Shown here: in pieces, positions 1-13,945 of the stretch
Position numbering within the stretch: position 1 is the first letter of the stretch
How the letters are laid out: the number at the start of each line of letters is the position of its first letter
Source: Brachypodius melanocephalos
Taxonomy: Eukaryota; Chordata; Aves; Passeriformes; Pycnonotidae
Direction of reading: 5' to 3'
DNA length: 64,000 nucleotides
Assembly (NCBI GenBank): GCA_013398615.1
Contig: VZSR01001479.1
Coordinates: 15,899,147-15,963,146 of the forward strand
The notes under the pieces: model-generated
What the model was told of the DNA's origin: nothing
The model's database searches: none
The model's input: the letters and a program-made list of their open reading frames with translations, nothing else
Position numbers and translations under genes: made by a program

Positions 1-1117
1 CTGTTCATAACCCTGGGTTAAGTGGTATGCAGAAATGTGGGTGATAAAAATGATTATGCAACATCAGACTAATGGAAGACATGTATGGATGAAAACAACA
101 TGTGTTTATAAAAAATGGGAAAAGCAGTTGACACCAAAGAGCTGCAACTTAACTTCAGTAGTTGCTAGGACACTATGAGGAGCAGCAATTCCCTGGGGAC
201 AAGAGGTGTTGTGGTGCCCTGGGGAGATAGGGCAAGACCTCATCATGTAGAACCTATTCCACCTCCCCAGTGAGAAACTTTGGGAAACAGGGGCAGCCCC
301 AGTCCTGGGTACTGGGCACCTCCTTGGAGTTGGGAATCTGCCAAGGACAGGCTGGGATGTAAGCCTGTGGGTGGGGATCAGTATCAGGCCAGGTGAGGGG
401 AAGCTGCATCAGACACAACCCTTCTGTATCTAAATACAAACTAGTGACAATATCACCGTGCTTACAGGGACAGACTGAATAATGGTGTATTTCTGAGAGG
501 TGCTGCACAGCCCACATCTTTTACCCCGTTCTGGAAGTGGTGCCTGGTGTGCTGTAGGCTACAAAGAGGTACTTGGTATCCAAGAGGTCTTAATTGCTGT
601 GACCACACAGAGAATTTGACTGCAGGAAAATACCATGCCATTAGAAACACATATTGAAGTCACTGTTCTGCTGTGAAAATTGGCTGTGCTGGATGAAGAA
701 GCATTCTCCTGGAGGCAGAGTGGTGAGACTCCCATGGAACAGATCTTATGACCTCTAATTAATTAGTACCTTTGTAATGATCTTGTATACTAATGATGTG
801 AGCAGATAATACACGGTTAAAGAGCATCAGTAGCAGGAGAAAGGGCTGGAATTTGACAGAAAGAAAAAAAATGCTATCAACAGATCTGAAATAATTGAAA
901 TGAGCAAATAACATAAAATGCAAGCAGCAAACAGGAAATTCAATAAACTCAGGACCACCCTTTAAAAATAAGCAATGTATTCGTATGTAGATAACAATTA
1001 TTAGAATTCCTGTCAAGAGTCAGCAAGATATGAGCATGGAAACGACAAATGACAGAAAACGTTTTCAACAGGGAGAGGGAATTGCTAACACCATTTTGCA
1101 AGGCTAGCAGGAGATAC
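1..1117. other. Non-coding unique sequence
   Basis: I see no gene, splice-flanked exon or recognisable repeat here. The short open frames of 62-87 codons lie on one strand, overlap each other and resemble no family known to me, so I treat them as chance. Confidence 0.6.
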
Positions 1118-1149
<32 letters not shown>

Positions 1150-1170
1150 TAGATAGATAGATGGATGGAT
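1118..1170. repeat. GATA tetranucleotide microsatellite
   Basis: An uninterrupted GATA run of about 31 bases (1119-1149) is followed by one extra T that shifts the phase. Three further GATA units follow, and the tract ends in ATGG-type units near 1161-1170. The pure core is long enough that it may vary in length between individuals. The GATG tail is a common decay form at the edge of such arrays. Confidence 0.97.
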
Positions 1171-3668
1171 GCCTGTGTACAGGCACTGTCAGGCAAAGGC
1201 AGGAGACATGGAAGCAAGAGCAGCTGCAGGGAAAAGAGGATTGGAATAATCAAAAACATAGCTTGTGAGAGGAGACTAGAAAGCAGGGTGTTTCCTAGAT
1301 TGGCACATTGATTGCTGAGAGACAACATGGTTGCTCTCACAGAACACATCAGTAATTGAACACTAGACAGTAAGGTGCAGGACTTGTTAGCACACGACAG
1401 AATGTTTTTAGCGCTTGTATTTTTCTTGTGAGCCTATGAACCATACACTTGCTAGTGCTAGACATAAGAACAAGTCATTTTCCTGGGAGGCTGAAAGTCC
1501 AAGTTGAATCATGTTCAAAGACTGAACGACACAAGATGCTTTCCGTGAAATCAGCTGTAGGTAGTGGCAAGATCTAACGGTTGCTTTCGGCTCTGCTAAT
1601 ATGCCAGGAGTGAGATCTGTTTTCAGAGCTGTCAGAGAAGTCTCAGAGACTGTCAGAGTGAGAAGTAGATTGTGGTCTGCCCTGCAAACACCACAGGTAG
1701 TTAGGCAGAGATCAGTTTCAGTGCCTCTCTCCTAATGTGTGAAGTGCGAGCAGTACGGGCTCCATATAGCACAGTGACGTGCTTTGGCAGCCCGCACTGC
1801 TGACGAGGGGGTAACTGGGGCATGGAACTTTCTTTCAGAGAAAACTCCTCAGTTTCTTATGCAGATTTCCTCCCCACTCTGTTACATATTTTCATGCTCA
1901 CACACTCGCCCAGCCTTTCTGGAGCTGCAGAACTGATCTTACAGATGATATTTGTGATCCTCATCCCAGGAAAATGTAATGTGCCCTTCAGAAAGTCTCA
2001 TTTGGTGGCTTTAATCTGCTCCGGATATACACATATCACAATTCAGAGATGACGGAAGAGCAAGCCAAATACAAGCAATAAAGCCTTTTTAAATCACAAA
2101 ATAAGTTGTTTGAGCTTGAGATATGTTAATATTTCTGAAGAAGCCCTTCTCACATGCTTAATATTAGCATTTATATTCATTCAGTTATTAGACTCTATCA
2201 GAAAGCTAATTAGTATCTCACTGTACATACTTTATGATGACTTGTTAAAAATTGCAGCTATAGAAGGTCTGTTTTTAAAATCTCCAGCGATGGAATTGGA
2301 CAGAAGCAGGCACATACAAAGAAACTAGAGGAGAAGTGGGAGGCATTAGTTTTACAAAACTTGCAAGGAAAGGAAAACAAGAGATGTTAAACATAACTCT
2401 GTCTTTGCAGCCATGTAGAAAGAGACAGAGGACCTGGCACTTAAGAGCTAGTTGAAGGCTGCTATCCAAAAGAAGTTATTGAATAGAGTTTAATAGCATT
2501 TTACACCCTGTACATTTGGAACAAAAAACAATAGTGAGTTTTTTTTGTATGTGGGTATTAAGTTTTTTGGTAGTGGTTATGTTTTGAGATGAAGGGATGT
2601 GTTCTGGTTATGTTTTAGTTAACATCAGAAGTCAGAGATTTCTACGCTGAGAGAAAAAACACTCCTTTTTCCTATCTGTTACAATAACACATAAGCATGT
2701 ATTCCAATTTTCAAAGCAAACTGAATAAACAAAGACTTTTCTTTTGGTGTTGCCTCCCTCTAAGATATCTGAAAATTGTATACATTTTTAGTATATGCCG
2801 GTTAGTTATCCTGTGAAAAACAGGTTTTCTGAAGATGTAATCTCTTGTATTTCATTTGGAAGAACTGGTGATCTAATTTTTAGTATAATGTTTCATGAAA
2901 TATGGATTGCTTGTATGTGTCAGAAGTGAAACTAAAGAACAGATGAAGCTCATTAAAAGATCTGGTAAAAAGGAAAATTTTCATTGAAGAATAATTTTTT
3001 TCTTCTCATATGTACTTGGTTTTTAATATAGTATAACCTAATCTAATACAGTATAATCTAGCAGAATTGCTTATCCATTATGAAAACACAATTCTTACAG
3101 AATCAATTATATTTTTTTCTAATTGTCTTGGAACCGATGAGGAGAAAGAGGAGGGAAGAGTAAAAGCATTTCATGTCATATTTTGGGTCCCTGGTGGCAA
3201 AACATTGTGTCACAATCAATCAGAAGCTGACATCACAAGCTGATGTTGCACCGTTCTGGGGCCAAACTCAAAAATTTATCAAGCTTCAGATGTCTTTAAA
3301 AACAAAGGAATATTTATCAGGAAAATAACTTCTGCAGGTTTTATTTCCCCTTATATCAATGACAGGCTGTATCCTCCTCACAGACTTAGGAGATTTTTAG
3401 ATCAAAAATATTAAAATATGTCCAAAAAGAGAGTATGCGGTATAATTTTTAGAATAAAAATAAATGAAAGTTAATAACAGATTTAAAAATATGCATAAAG
3501 TCCAGTATACAAATTGTATCTTTGAAATTTCAGAGTTAACACACAAGCTGATTTCTCCTGCTTCCCTTCCTAGAGCACAGCCTATTGGCAAATGAAAAGC
3601 AGGTGATTTCATTAACTGCAGGCAGGTGCATAAAAGAAAAGAGGCTGAAGGATTCATACAGTGAATTT
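1171..3668. other. Non-coding unique sequence
   Basis: This stretch is AT-rich. It contains no gene, RNA gene or repeat that I recognise. Open frames of 64-86 codons occur on both strands, with no domain similarity. Confidence 0.6.
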
Positions 3669-3801
3669 GGAGCTGTGGGTATCAAACCCTCTGCTCTTCC
3701 ACCAACTGTGGACAAATCACTCCTGTGCCTCTATTTCTGTAACTGGAAGAGGAATTTGCGGCATCATTTTGTGAAGAGCTTTAAACATAAGTGCTCCATA
3801 A
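3669..3801 (+). mobile_element. MIR-like CORE-SINE relic
   Basis: The segment follows the order of a MIR/CORE-SINE. A degraded tRNA-derived head has a B-box-like stretch (GGTATCAAACCC, 3678-3689) followed by CTGCTCTTCCAC. The core then reads GGACAAATCACTCCTGTGCC, with a CTCTATTTCTGTAACTGG-type stretch after it. The tail is TTTGTGAAGAGCTTTAAA and AAGTGCTC. These correspond to the MIR segments for the tRNA B box, the 'cacttaacctctctgtgcctcagtttc' core and the 'gtaaagcgctt' tail. Divergence is high, as expected for an element inserted before the amniote radiation. The assignment rests on a remembered consensus. Confidence 0.6.
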
Positions 3802-6800
3802 GAGTATGTTTTTACATAGTGGGTGCAAAACCAGACTGTTCTCTGGTATCATCCTTTTGAAACCATTGGGTGCATGTGAGGTCCTATATATCCCAAGGAA
3901 CAGCCAAATCCAGGGACTTAGCTCCTCTTTGGTTATGGTTTGCAGCATTTATTAATTACTGATCACGGGTGTTGACATTATTGCAGGAATTCCTTGCCTA
4001 TACTTTTATCTAAATGGGGTTTACTCATTCAGACAGGTGAGCAGCTCCCCTGATTTCTTGTTGGTGAAGGAAAGCCCTATGAGGCAAACACAGCATCTTT
4101 ATGGCCATATTTTGCTGCTGGTAGAAGAGAATACAAATGTTGTCAGAGCTTCCTGGGCGGAGCAGTCAGTGAGACCTTTATTGCCCGAGGACGAGAGGAA
4201 GCTCCTGCACGTGTTTCACAGAAGTGGCACTCTGATGTCCAAGGCAGCTCTCAAATCACCTTGGCTGAAGTGCACAAACTGCTGGTTCAAGGGAAAAGCC
4301 CCACAGCAGTGCTGAGTGAGGGCAGGAGAGGGGAGTCACATTTTCCTCCAGCTATCTCCCTCAACTGGTTTTATTTTCCACATAGCTACTTTATAAATAA
4401 AGAAAATCTCAGAAATAAGATCTGTTTTCTCTCAGAATAGCCCTGCTGAGGATGTGGTCTGTGTCAGGTGCCTGTGTCTAGTTTTTCCTGCTCTTTGAGT
4501 AGGGCTAGATCCCAAGCTCAGAAAGAACAGAGGTGAGGGATAAAGCTAGAAAGATACCCACAACTGTCAATAAAATTCCGTGAAAGCAAATAAAGGGCTT
4601 TACTATTTGGCTTAGATTTTCACTTGAGTGTGAGTGATACTAGGGAAGTTTAATATATAAAAGGGTTATACTTAATTTTTTTTCTTTTGAATTAAATATA
4701 TTTTCCCATCTCCTATTCTTGCTTTTGTTTACAACACTTCCAGAGAGGGGGAGAGGGAGGGATCCAGGCAGGAAGGAAAGGAAGACAGGCTATGATGTTG
4801 ACCAAGGGTTTATAAAGACTGATATAGCTAGAGGGCTCTCAGCATAGAACTATGTTATTATAACTTTCCTGTGTTGGCAAAACCTTGAAGGCACAGAAAC
4901 TTCAACATTCCACCTGCTTAGGAAAAATAATTAGCTAGACTGTTAAAGACAATAAATATTTCCCTTTCATGCTTATATACTACCTTTCCTGTCTTTTTTG
5001 GAACTCTGGAGTTGAACAAATACAAGAAAATTATTGAGCTAACCAGAGTTCTTTCATTACAGAACTTCCTGGATAACAATAATAAATGACACAGATAAGA
5101 AGTTCAACAAAAGTCTGCTGATGCTTTTCAGACCATATGGATCTCCTTTCTTTGCTGTTTATTGTAATGAAGACACTGCTGGAAACATTACAGCAATAGT
5201 TTAGGAGTTAAAGAAAAAAAAAGAACTTGGGAGAAGGAGGGAAGAATTTCTCAACCTTTTAGAGGAAATCTGGGCAAAAAGTCTGTTTCACCCAGCTGGA
5301 ATTAGGTTACCTTAGTGACCTGAAAAGACCTGAAAAGTCATTCAGGCTTATTGGAGGATGTAGTGGAGGCCAGAGGTCCCCACACTTCAGAGCTGGTACA
5401 CCTAATCAAGGACAGCAGGGTAAATACGATCCATAATATCCAAAAGAAAACTGATGGACCTGCATGGAAGGGAAAAATCACAAAATGACAAAAATCAGGG
5501 AAAAAACCCAATTACAAATCACTTCTACAAGGCATGAGATTCAGTACATTTTTATCAAATCTTCTAGAAGTGCAGTCTCTATGTTTACGTCTGTAATGGG
5601 CGGGGATATTGAAATGTGTGGATATCTGATAAATCCCCTATGAAGTGTGTCGAGAAATGTTTGAGCAGCTAATAATTACTCTTTATAGTATTTATGATCT
5701 CCTATAAAGTTACAAAGGGACACAGTAGTGATTAGAGTTTCCACCAAAACCAAATTAAACATCACATAAGTGGCTTTGCCATATTCCATGCGAAGTTCCT
5801 AGCAAAACTGTTATTTCTTTTGGGCACCCATCCTTTTTGTCAGACAGGAGCCTCCAAAGCTACTGGGTGAGCAGTGACTACTCCATGAACAGCTTGAAGT
5901 TATCTATGTGCAGCTAGGATCTTGGTGAAATGAAAGAACAGAGACATCAGCAGGTATCACTTGAGGACAATTGCCAAACCCACCTGGATGGATATTAAGA
6001 TTCAGTCTACACAATGCCTTGGGTTTCCTGTAAATCGTACTTAAATCTTTCTGACAAAAATATAGCAACACTGCATGCCCAAAACATGATGTAAAATCAG
6101 GAAACTAATGGGGTTGATGGAAATAATCCCACACTGCAGAATGCTTTGAATACTATTAGGAGCTCACATTGGAAGGTATGGCACAATTTCCTTCTGAGTA
6201 CTGAAAGATTTAAAAGTAAGGCTGTAGTTAATCATCATCTTCAGAGAGCACTACGTGCTTGGAGAATAGCAAATGGGGTGCCTGAATCTAGAAAAGAGGA
6301 TAAAAGTGACCCAGGACCGATGACTGTTAATCTGAGCTCAACAATGTGTAAAACTCTAAGAATAATTTTTAAATGGAAAGATAATTACATATAACTGTAT
6401 TATGGAAATGGGAGCAAATGTGATATAGCGCTGGAAACAGCAGATTGTGGTATATTAACCTAATTTCATTTTTCTGAAAGTAAGTGATTTTCTAAAGAAA
6501 GAAATGAATTATTTGTAAAAATAGTTCATCTGCATCAAATGAAAACATTTCTTAAGGGGTCACAAGGAAACTAAAGGAGACAAACACTTAGTACAAAGCT
6601 TGATCTTGGCAAGAATTAGTTAAAATAGATGCACAGAATGAGATGCACACAAGAAAACTATCAAGCTGGAGAGGGGTTAGAAGAAAGCTCATCAGAAATC
6701 TGTGCCTTGGTACCAATCTTAAAAACTGGTACCCTAAATGTTGCTTTTGGCTAACTGTATTTGGCTAATTATGTAAGCTATGTTCAAATAAACATGATCG

Positions 6801-9800
6801 TAGAGAACAGTGGGTGAACTGGAAGGCTGGAGTAGTGGCAATGGAACTTGACTTTAAGGTGCAGACTCATTCACAGTACAGAAAAAAAGAAACTAGGTTT
6901 TTACAATCAGGTCTGATTTCACTCCATGAAAAGGTCAGGAAACAAAAAAATGTTTCATGTTCTAGTGAATCACAGGCTAAATACATGACAACCAGACACA
7001 GCCCTATTGTGTCATGTCAATCTTTGTCAAAAAGGTGTGGTACAACTGTGAAACACCAAATGTCTACCAGGGAAAATATGTTCAGTAAATATCAGCAAGC
7101 ATTAGTCCACCACAGCTCTGCTAGGATCCTGTGTACAGTGCCTTGCATGGTTCTGCTTATTCATGTTCAGGGAAACCATAGATTGACTGGAGGGAATGCA
7201 CAATGGAGTTGAGAAAGTGAAAAGTTGTCCTGTGAGAACAGACTGACAGCTTTGAAACTGGGTCAGTGTCTCACTTTGGGGTGTACAAACATAGAGCACT
7301 GAGCAGTGCTGCTACTTCAGAGAGCATTCCTCTCTCAGTTGAGGTCTTGCACCATTGGCCACTCTCCTTTTTTTATGCTGTTCTCTGTCTTCAGTGAGTG
7401 TGTGCAAGAGGGGGTGGGATAAAGTATTCAGACATCTGTCAACAGAGCTAGGAAATGTGTCTTAACTGTAAGCCCAAATCAAATGCTTTGGAATGTCTGA
7501 AATAACCTTGGTGAAACCAGACCTATTAATGAGGTGCCCCAGATGTTAGCTGGGTCACATCCCAAGTAGCACACTTGCATGTCCAGGCAAAGGTGAAGTC
7601 AAGAACAGCAATGAAAATGTCAGGGACCTGGCACACAGCAATGCCCATGGAGCCACTGGGCACCTTCAATCTCTCACCCCCATTCTTGTTAAACTTAATT
7701 AGTTTATTAATGGTCTCCCTCTCTTAAATGGATCCCAGGAGCTCTAGGTGGAGTCTGAAATGTTTGATGTGAGTTATGGAAAAGGGCATTGCATTTTAAG
7801 ATGCTGTAGATGTATCTCAGGCTTAAATCTGGCTGATTTCTCATCCCTACATGGGAAATGAAACACAGAGAAAGTCTATGTCTGAGTAAATATAAAGGAT
7901 ATTAGGGATTTACCTATTTAAAGGTTTAAATGAGTGAGCTATTCTGAGTCAGCTGTTTTCTCCCTAGGATGGCAATGTCCAGTCAGTCCCTCAAATTTGT
8001 TTCTCTCCTGCAGAAGTGCAAGAAATTCCACCTTCCATTGAATGCTGGGGTGCTGACAGACCTCATCAGCTTAGCTATGGGGTTGCTGTTGCATTGGCAT
8101 ATGGAATATCTCTCATAGGCTGAGTCCTTCAGAAAGAACTGCAGTCACTCACAGCTAAGAGAAGCTTTTGCTGATCAGACAGATTTAGTGGTGGAGACAA
8201 CTCATTTTTCCATGTTTCTTGATACTTAGAATAAATTGTCTGGGCAAGTGGCTAGGGTGGGCTTGACACACTGGATGCATTCCACCTGAGCTTGCCCTTT
8301 TAAATTATCAAGTTTTGTTGGAAGATTAAACTCAGGATGGCATCTCAATCTATTGAAGCCTTTCTGGAGGGGGAAGGAGCACCTTAGCAGTGGGCAAAAG
8401 GAGCAGGATTCCTCCTTAAGAAGGTGTCAGGCAAGTGCAGGTGAATTGTGGGCGCAGGATTCACATGCACAGAGGAACATTTCTGTGTGTACCCTCAGCT
8501 GGTTCCACTCTTTCCATGAGATCTGAGGGGCTTGTATCAAGGCTGATTTCAGTGATGGCTGCCAGCTTCAATTGAGGAAGTGGGATTCCTTCCATCCCTG
8601 GCCAGTTCACTGTGTGTGATGGAGGAGCTGTGTCAACCAGCAGAACTGGTCTGGAGAAATAGCTGTTTGTACACATCTGAAAGCCCCACTGGTCACTGTG
8701 TCGCTCTTATGTCTGGGATAGTTAAAGGCTGCCTATGAGCAACTTCTGATGAGCCTGAGGGATGCAGTTAATTTCCAGCAAATTACATAGTTTAATTAGT
8801 ACTAAAAAAATGTTAGGACACAGAGTTCTGAAAAAGAGTTCTTAGCAAAGTATAGAAATAACCTCTATCGCATGGAATAGCTCAGATTCCTATACTTTTT
8901 CAGCAGTAGCTTTATTTAAAATTATTAGCAGTATTAAGCATGTATTAACTTTATTATAATAAAAAATGCACAAACAAATAAATAAATAGAGAAAGGCTTG
9001 AACAACAAAGTTCATGTTACACTTATTTCTCCTAGCATGGTAAACAATGTGCTACCATTTCTGGGTTTGAGATAGATGGTTATTCACTTTTTATTCTTGT
9101 ACCTCTAATGTAAAACCAGATTAGAGTCTTTCTGAAATACGTCCCTCTTTCTTGCGTTCCACTCTTCATATTGTTGGAAGTACCCACATAAATGATTTAT
9201 AATGCAATACTTGTTTCCAAAATGCTTTTATGCCTGGAACCATATAACCTCAGAAGGTTGGGCTGCTGTACTGCAGTGGGCTTAATTTGCAACTACTTTA
9301 TCTAAAATATTGCTGGACCTTTGCCTTGCATAAACAGTTACTTCAAATCTGTAATGTGCAAGAGTGTGTTTAGAAACAACGAAAAAATGCATGCATTCCC
9401 CTGAAATCTTACACATAGAGTGGAGAGATACTAATTATTTATTTGAAGATTTCAACAGTATGAAGATGAAAAGAGATTTTATTCTGTCTAGCACAGTTCC
9501 TATGGTTTGAATAGTCCGCTTAGTTTTGCCATCTGTTTTTGGAAGCTTTGATTTGAACTGAGCCAAGAATTTAAATAAGAAAGAGATAATGTACGGCTTT
9601 GTGTAAAAATTCGTGAATTTTCAAGTACTTCAGATATAAGACCCCCAGAAAATCTGTAGTGTCCTATAGTTTTGTTGTATTTATTGAGACATGATCTAAG
9701 ATTTACTCATCACTAGAAGATAATACGAAGGCATTTTAGTCTGTCTGAGTGAATAAGTGGCTTAACAATGAATGAATGTTTTCTGAAAATATTGCAGAAG

Positions 9801-11094
9801 CATACTGCTACCTTCAGTTAGATAGTCAGCCCTTGTTACACAGAACATGAAGAATTATAGTTTTGAACATTTCAGTTAATCACACACTCTATTGCTTCTA
9901 ATGCTTAGGAAAGACATGCAGGATCCTCCTCTGGTAACGAGCTGCATCATTACCTCAAAACCCCCACACAACTTGGAAAGTCCTTTTAGATGCCCTCTTA
10001 TGGCTGGTAGTTTAGCATTTTGTTCCAGATATATTACTGGATAGGATATGGCCCTCACCCTTTCTTTATCCAGCCTACATTAATGAACTCTCTGGTCTCT
10101 CATAAATCCCTTCACTTGTGAAAGAATTCCACTGAGTGGAATTCAACTGTTTCTCCAAGAGAACACATTAAAAAAAGGATCACTGAAGCCTTTTTTTCTG
10201 CTGCAGTCCAGGAATTGTTCCCCTCATTAGACATTATTTTCTACTTTTGTTTTGGCCTTGATTGCCGAACATCTTTACATGTACATTGGAGTGGTGGCTT
10301 CATTCTGTGGTCTTATTCACAGGAGAATTTCTTCTACTGTCTATGACAGGTTTGGAAATGGCCACTCCTCATCTCATTCCTCTCTTCTCACAGTCTGAGC
10401 ATCAATGGTTGGAGTGCTGCCTGCTTTTTGACCCAGCCTTCCTGTTACTCAGCAGCCTTTTCTTACCTGCTATTTCACCAACCCATTTCTGAATCCTGTA
10501 AAAAATATATTCAATATCATCCCTCGGATTTCTTTTGTTTCCCTGAAATCTCAACTGAAATGTATTGCCATTCTGCCTTGATGTAGATGCCTTTCCTTTG
10601 ATAGGTATTATTATCCCATAAGTTGGTTGAGGATGCAGTTCTCGTGGGAGAAATACAAAGAAAATGAAATCATAAAAGTTCTCTGAGCATATCCACAATA
10701 CATATAGGGAAAGATATTATACACACAGAATGGGAGATTATCTTTCCTCTCCTTTCGTATATTCAACTTAGCCTAAATACCTAGGCTGCCTTATTCTTCG
10801 TGCTGGATTCTGATCACAGCTGGAATGCTACCACTGGCTTGTGTTATTGTAAAATACAATTAAGGCATCATTATATTGAAAGAGAAAGTATCTCCAAAAA
10901 AGAAAAATGACACAATTATTTCCCCAGTATTTTGTTCAGAGAGATTTGTTGTTTTAATTTGATTGATTATCTGAATTATCATAGTTTTATATTAGTGTTA
11001 GGGAAAATACATTTCTATGGGGTCCGTACTCTACATATGGATTCCTAGGTAAAAATTCCTCTGATAAATTTGTCTTTTCCTTTTGAAAAACTCT
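3802..11094. other. Non-coding unique sequence
   Basis: I see no gene over these 7 kb. Small features are a purine-rich GGGAGAGGGAGG/GGAAGGAAAGG stretch near 4742-4790, a tandem pair of GACCTGAAAA (5317-5336) and a short AAATA run near 8979-8993. The 132-codon open frame on the plus strand at 6814-7212 has no recognisable domain, and nothing around it suggests a promoter or splice sites. Confidence 0.55.
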
Positions 11095-11133
11095 AATAAA
11101 ATAAAAAAATAAAATAAAATAAAATAAAATAAA
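11095..11133. repeat. (TAAAA)n pentanucleotide repeat
   Basis: Repeated TAAAA units run through the interval with one enlarged A-run near 11102-11109. It is a simple A-rich microsatellite. It could mark the poly(A)-type end of an old insertion, but I see no element beside it. Confidence 0.9.
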
Positions 11134-12584
11134 TCCTTTACTTATTAAGGGTTCACCTTATGTGCTTCTCCTGTGCAATAAACTTTTGATGCATGATTTG
11201 TTTCTTGCAGCTTCAGCATTTTGAGGAAATGCCCTTTTTGATCCCTACAGAATTCCTGGAACTGGCATCTATGCAATTTTTTTTTTTTCTTTCAGAATTC
11301 AGTAAGCCTAAAATGGTTTTGGAATTGCCAAATAAGAGCAGAGGACTAAAATGCTCTGTGCATGGAGGTACAGGGAAAACACCAGACTGGAAATTCGTTG
11401 ATGAGCCTCCACCTTTCTCTATTCTTATCTTCCCATTCTTCTTCTTTTTCATCCTCCTCTTCCTACAAACCCTCACTTTTTTCTTCTCTGTTTTTCTACA
11501 TGCAATTTTATTTTTTAGAGCATCATCCTTCTGGGGCCTTCACACTTAACAGAGTGACTGTGGTGCCATGGGGAGTCCTGTCAGACTCTTTGTGGAACAA
11601 AAGACACCCAATTACTGTCTCTTCAGTGCTACGGTTGCTACACAACAGGAAAAGACACTGGAATAAATGAAAAGAAAGGAAAAATAAAGAGGTGGTTTTG
11701 GTGTCAAGGTACAAAGTAGAGGCTTGGTGGGCTGAAGTGGGAATGAATGCTTTGCATGGAGTAGTGGATTGACTCTGGCTGCACGCTAAGAGCCAACCAA
11801 AGCCTCCCTATCACTCCCCTCCCCAGCTGGACAAGGGTGAGAAAATACAGCCATTTGTAATGATCTAGCCATCCTTCCCACTGCCAGCATCACTCTTCTC
11901 TTTCTCCTTGTCACTCATTATGTACCCATTACTCATCTTCAGCTAAAAAGTCTTTCTGGTTCAGCTTTCTCTTCATTACCTTCCTTCCATTTCTGCTCCT
12001 TACTTTCCCCTGCTGCTTCCCAGGCTGCACCCTAGTTAGCTCAGTGCTTTCTGGCTGTGTGAACTCTGTAGATCACCACTTGCTCTTTCCCCACTCAGGC
12101 TGATGCTCATTTTCTTTAGGGTATTTTATGCCACTCTGGCTGCGTGCTGCAGCTCTGAAGTGGCAGTAAGTGTAATTGATGCAGGAAGAGATTTTCAAAG
12201 GAACAAATGGTAGCCGGGTGTCGGGCTCCTGATGACTCTTGATGGAGGCTTGGTTCCTGATTCGTGTTTATGCCTTTGAATGTGTCCTCCATGCTTTTCA
12301 GATTGTAAAACACTTTCAAGAATCACTGAGAATCACATGCACTCTTAGAGTTTCTTTTGACTTCCCAGGACAAACTTTCTCTGGGGCTAGCCAATAAACG
12401 ATCCGCTCTGCTTTTGTTAGCTTTTTTCCCTGAGGCCAAATTCAGAAATCATCTGAGTTGGTGGGTATGCACCTGCATAAGAAAAAAATCAAACTGAATT
12501 AGAATTTTAGGATTTCAAGTAAAGAACTGTTTGTTTTTGGAGGCTGGTGTGTAACTTAGCTTTGTTCCCATCAGGATAGGAACA
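11134..12584. other. Non-coding unique sequence with pyrimidine-rich tracts
   Basis: I find no gene. Around 11410-11520 the plus strand is strongly pyrimidine-rich (TTC/TCC runs). This creates the serine/phenylalanine-rich open frames seen on both strands of 11193-11670, so those frames are compositional and not genes. Confidence 0.55.
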
Positions 12585-13030
12585 TTAGCAAAGAAAAGAG
12601 GGCTAAGGAGAATTTCCATCTGGATGTTGGAGGAAGCATAGCAAACCAGGGTGAGGAAAAGGCAGAAGTACTTAATGTCTTCTTTGCCCTCTGAACTGGA
12701 GAACAGGTTGGGAAGTGGAATGAAGCCCTCATAATCCAAGGGGAAACTCTTAGTGACTTGCTATGCCAATTAGACATTCATCAGTCTCTGGGGCTGGATG
12801 GGATCCACCCAAGGCTACTGAGGAAGCTGCTGGAAGGACTCACCAAGCCACTTTCTGTCATTTACCTGGCTAGCCAGGGATGCCCCAGACTGGAGGTTAG
12901 CCAGTATGACACCCATCAACAAGAAGGATCAGAAGGAGAACCTGAGGAACTACAGGCCTATCAGCCTGACCTTGGTGATAGGAAAGGATTCAGACACAGA
13001 TCATCACCAGTGGGCTGCAAATCCCAGAAA
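12585..13030 (+). mobile_element. CR1 LINE ORF2 fragment (reverse transcriptase)
   Basis: The nucleotide sequence parallels the avian CR1 ORF2 stretch that links the endonuclease to the reverse transcriptase. GCAGAAGTACTTAATGTCTTC (12663 on) corresponds to the 'AEVLNAFFA' block. The frame from 12758 reads LDIHQSLGLDGIHPRLLRK, which matches the CR1 'LDIHKSMGPDGIHPRVLRE' motif at the start of the RT domain, then KPLSVIY. Further on, 'GNYRP(V/I)SLT' is still legible but in another frame, which implies frameshifts. The fragment therefore encodes no working enzyme. It stops at about 13030 without the C-terminal RT half or the CR1 3' tail, so it is truncated at both ends. CR1 copies normally lose only their 5' end, which implies a later deletion here. 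Confidence 0.85.
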
Positions 13031-13945
13031 TAGAGGCCTCTAGTGTAGGAAGTCTTAATTCAATACTGTTTCTACCCTACTACCAAGAACCGTGTAAAAT
13101 CCTATTTTCACTAAAATTCCTCTGCATTTTTCAAAAGATTGAAATGTTTCTGAGTAACAACATTACAATTAAGCCAACACAGTTTAGCTATAGTTGCCAA
13201 GATTCTCATTTACACTGGGATTCCTTTAAGATCTCTTTGTGTGGGCACTGTTGAAAAGTGCAATTACATTTCATTAATACTCACCTTAAGTTCCTTATAG
13301 GACCAGAGCAATCGAAAAGCGCTATAGTGAAAGTAAAAATCTAGCCAAAGTAATGAATATACTCAACTGCTATTTGCATTATGGCCCATTTTCCTAACTT
13401 TGCCAATATTAAAAGACAACAAATTCTCTTTACTGACTTCTTAAGGCTTCCTCTTAGGAAGAAAGCAGTACCAAAACTATCAGTGCAAATGAAAACTTGG
13501 CCCAACATCCACATGTTTGTTTTCACATTTCCAATTTAATCAGAGGAAGATGGCAATAAAGCTCGTTTTCAATTAAATCTGTTCTAGTAGATTGACTGTG
13601 TGCTTGTGCATACATGTGCGAACAGCACCTGATGTTTCAGGAGCTCCACAGTTTAGCTCCTGGGGGTTTCTCACTGCCATGACCATGGTGGGATGAGGAC
13701 AAGAATTATTAGAACAGGGCTGACTGAAAAAATCTCAAGAAGGCCTCTTTCCTTGAGTTGTCTCCCATTATTTTAATCCAAACTGGTGATTGTCACAGCA
13801 AGCCTCACCCTTCTCAGTTATCTGGAGTAGGACAATTGTTAAAACAGCTTTAAGAAACTAAAAATTATTTTTTATGGCTGAAAGTATAAAGTTGCCATTC
13901 AGAAGTATGATGTGTCTAAATGGGCAGAAGGTCTGTCTAAATGAT
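13031..13945. other. Non-coding unique sequence
   Basis: I recognise no gene or repeat between the CR1 ORF2 fragment and the old CR1 tail. Confidence 0.55.

Noticed and set aside
11193..11670. Open frames of 102-118 codons rich in F, S and L
   Set aside because: They arise from the pyrimidine-rich tract and are mirrored by K/R-rich frames on the other strand.
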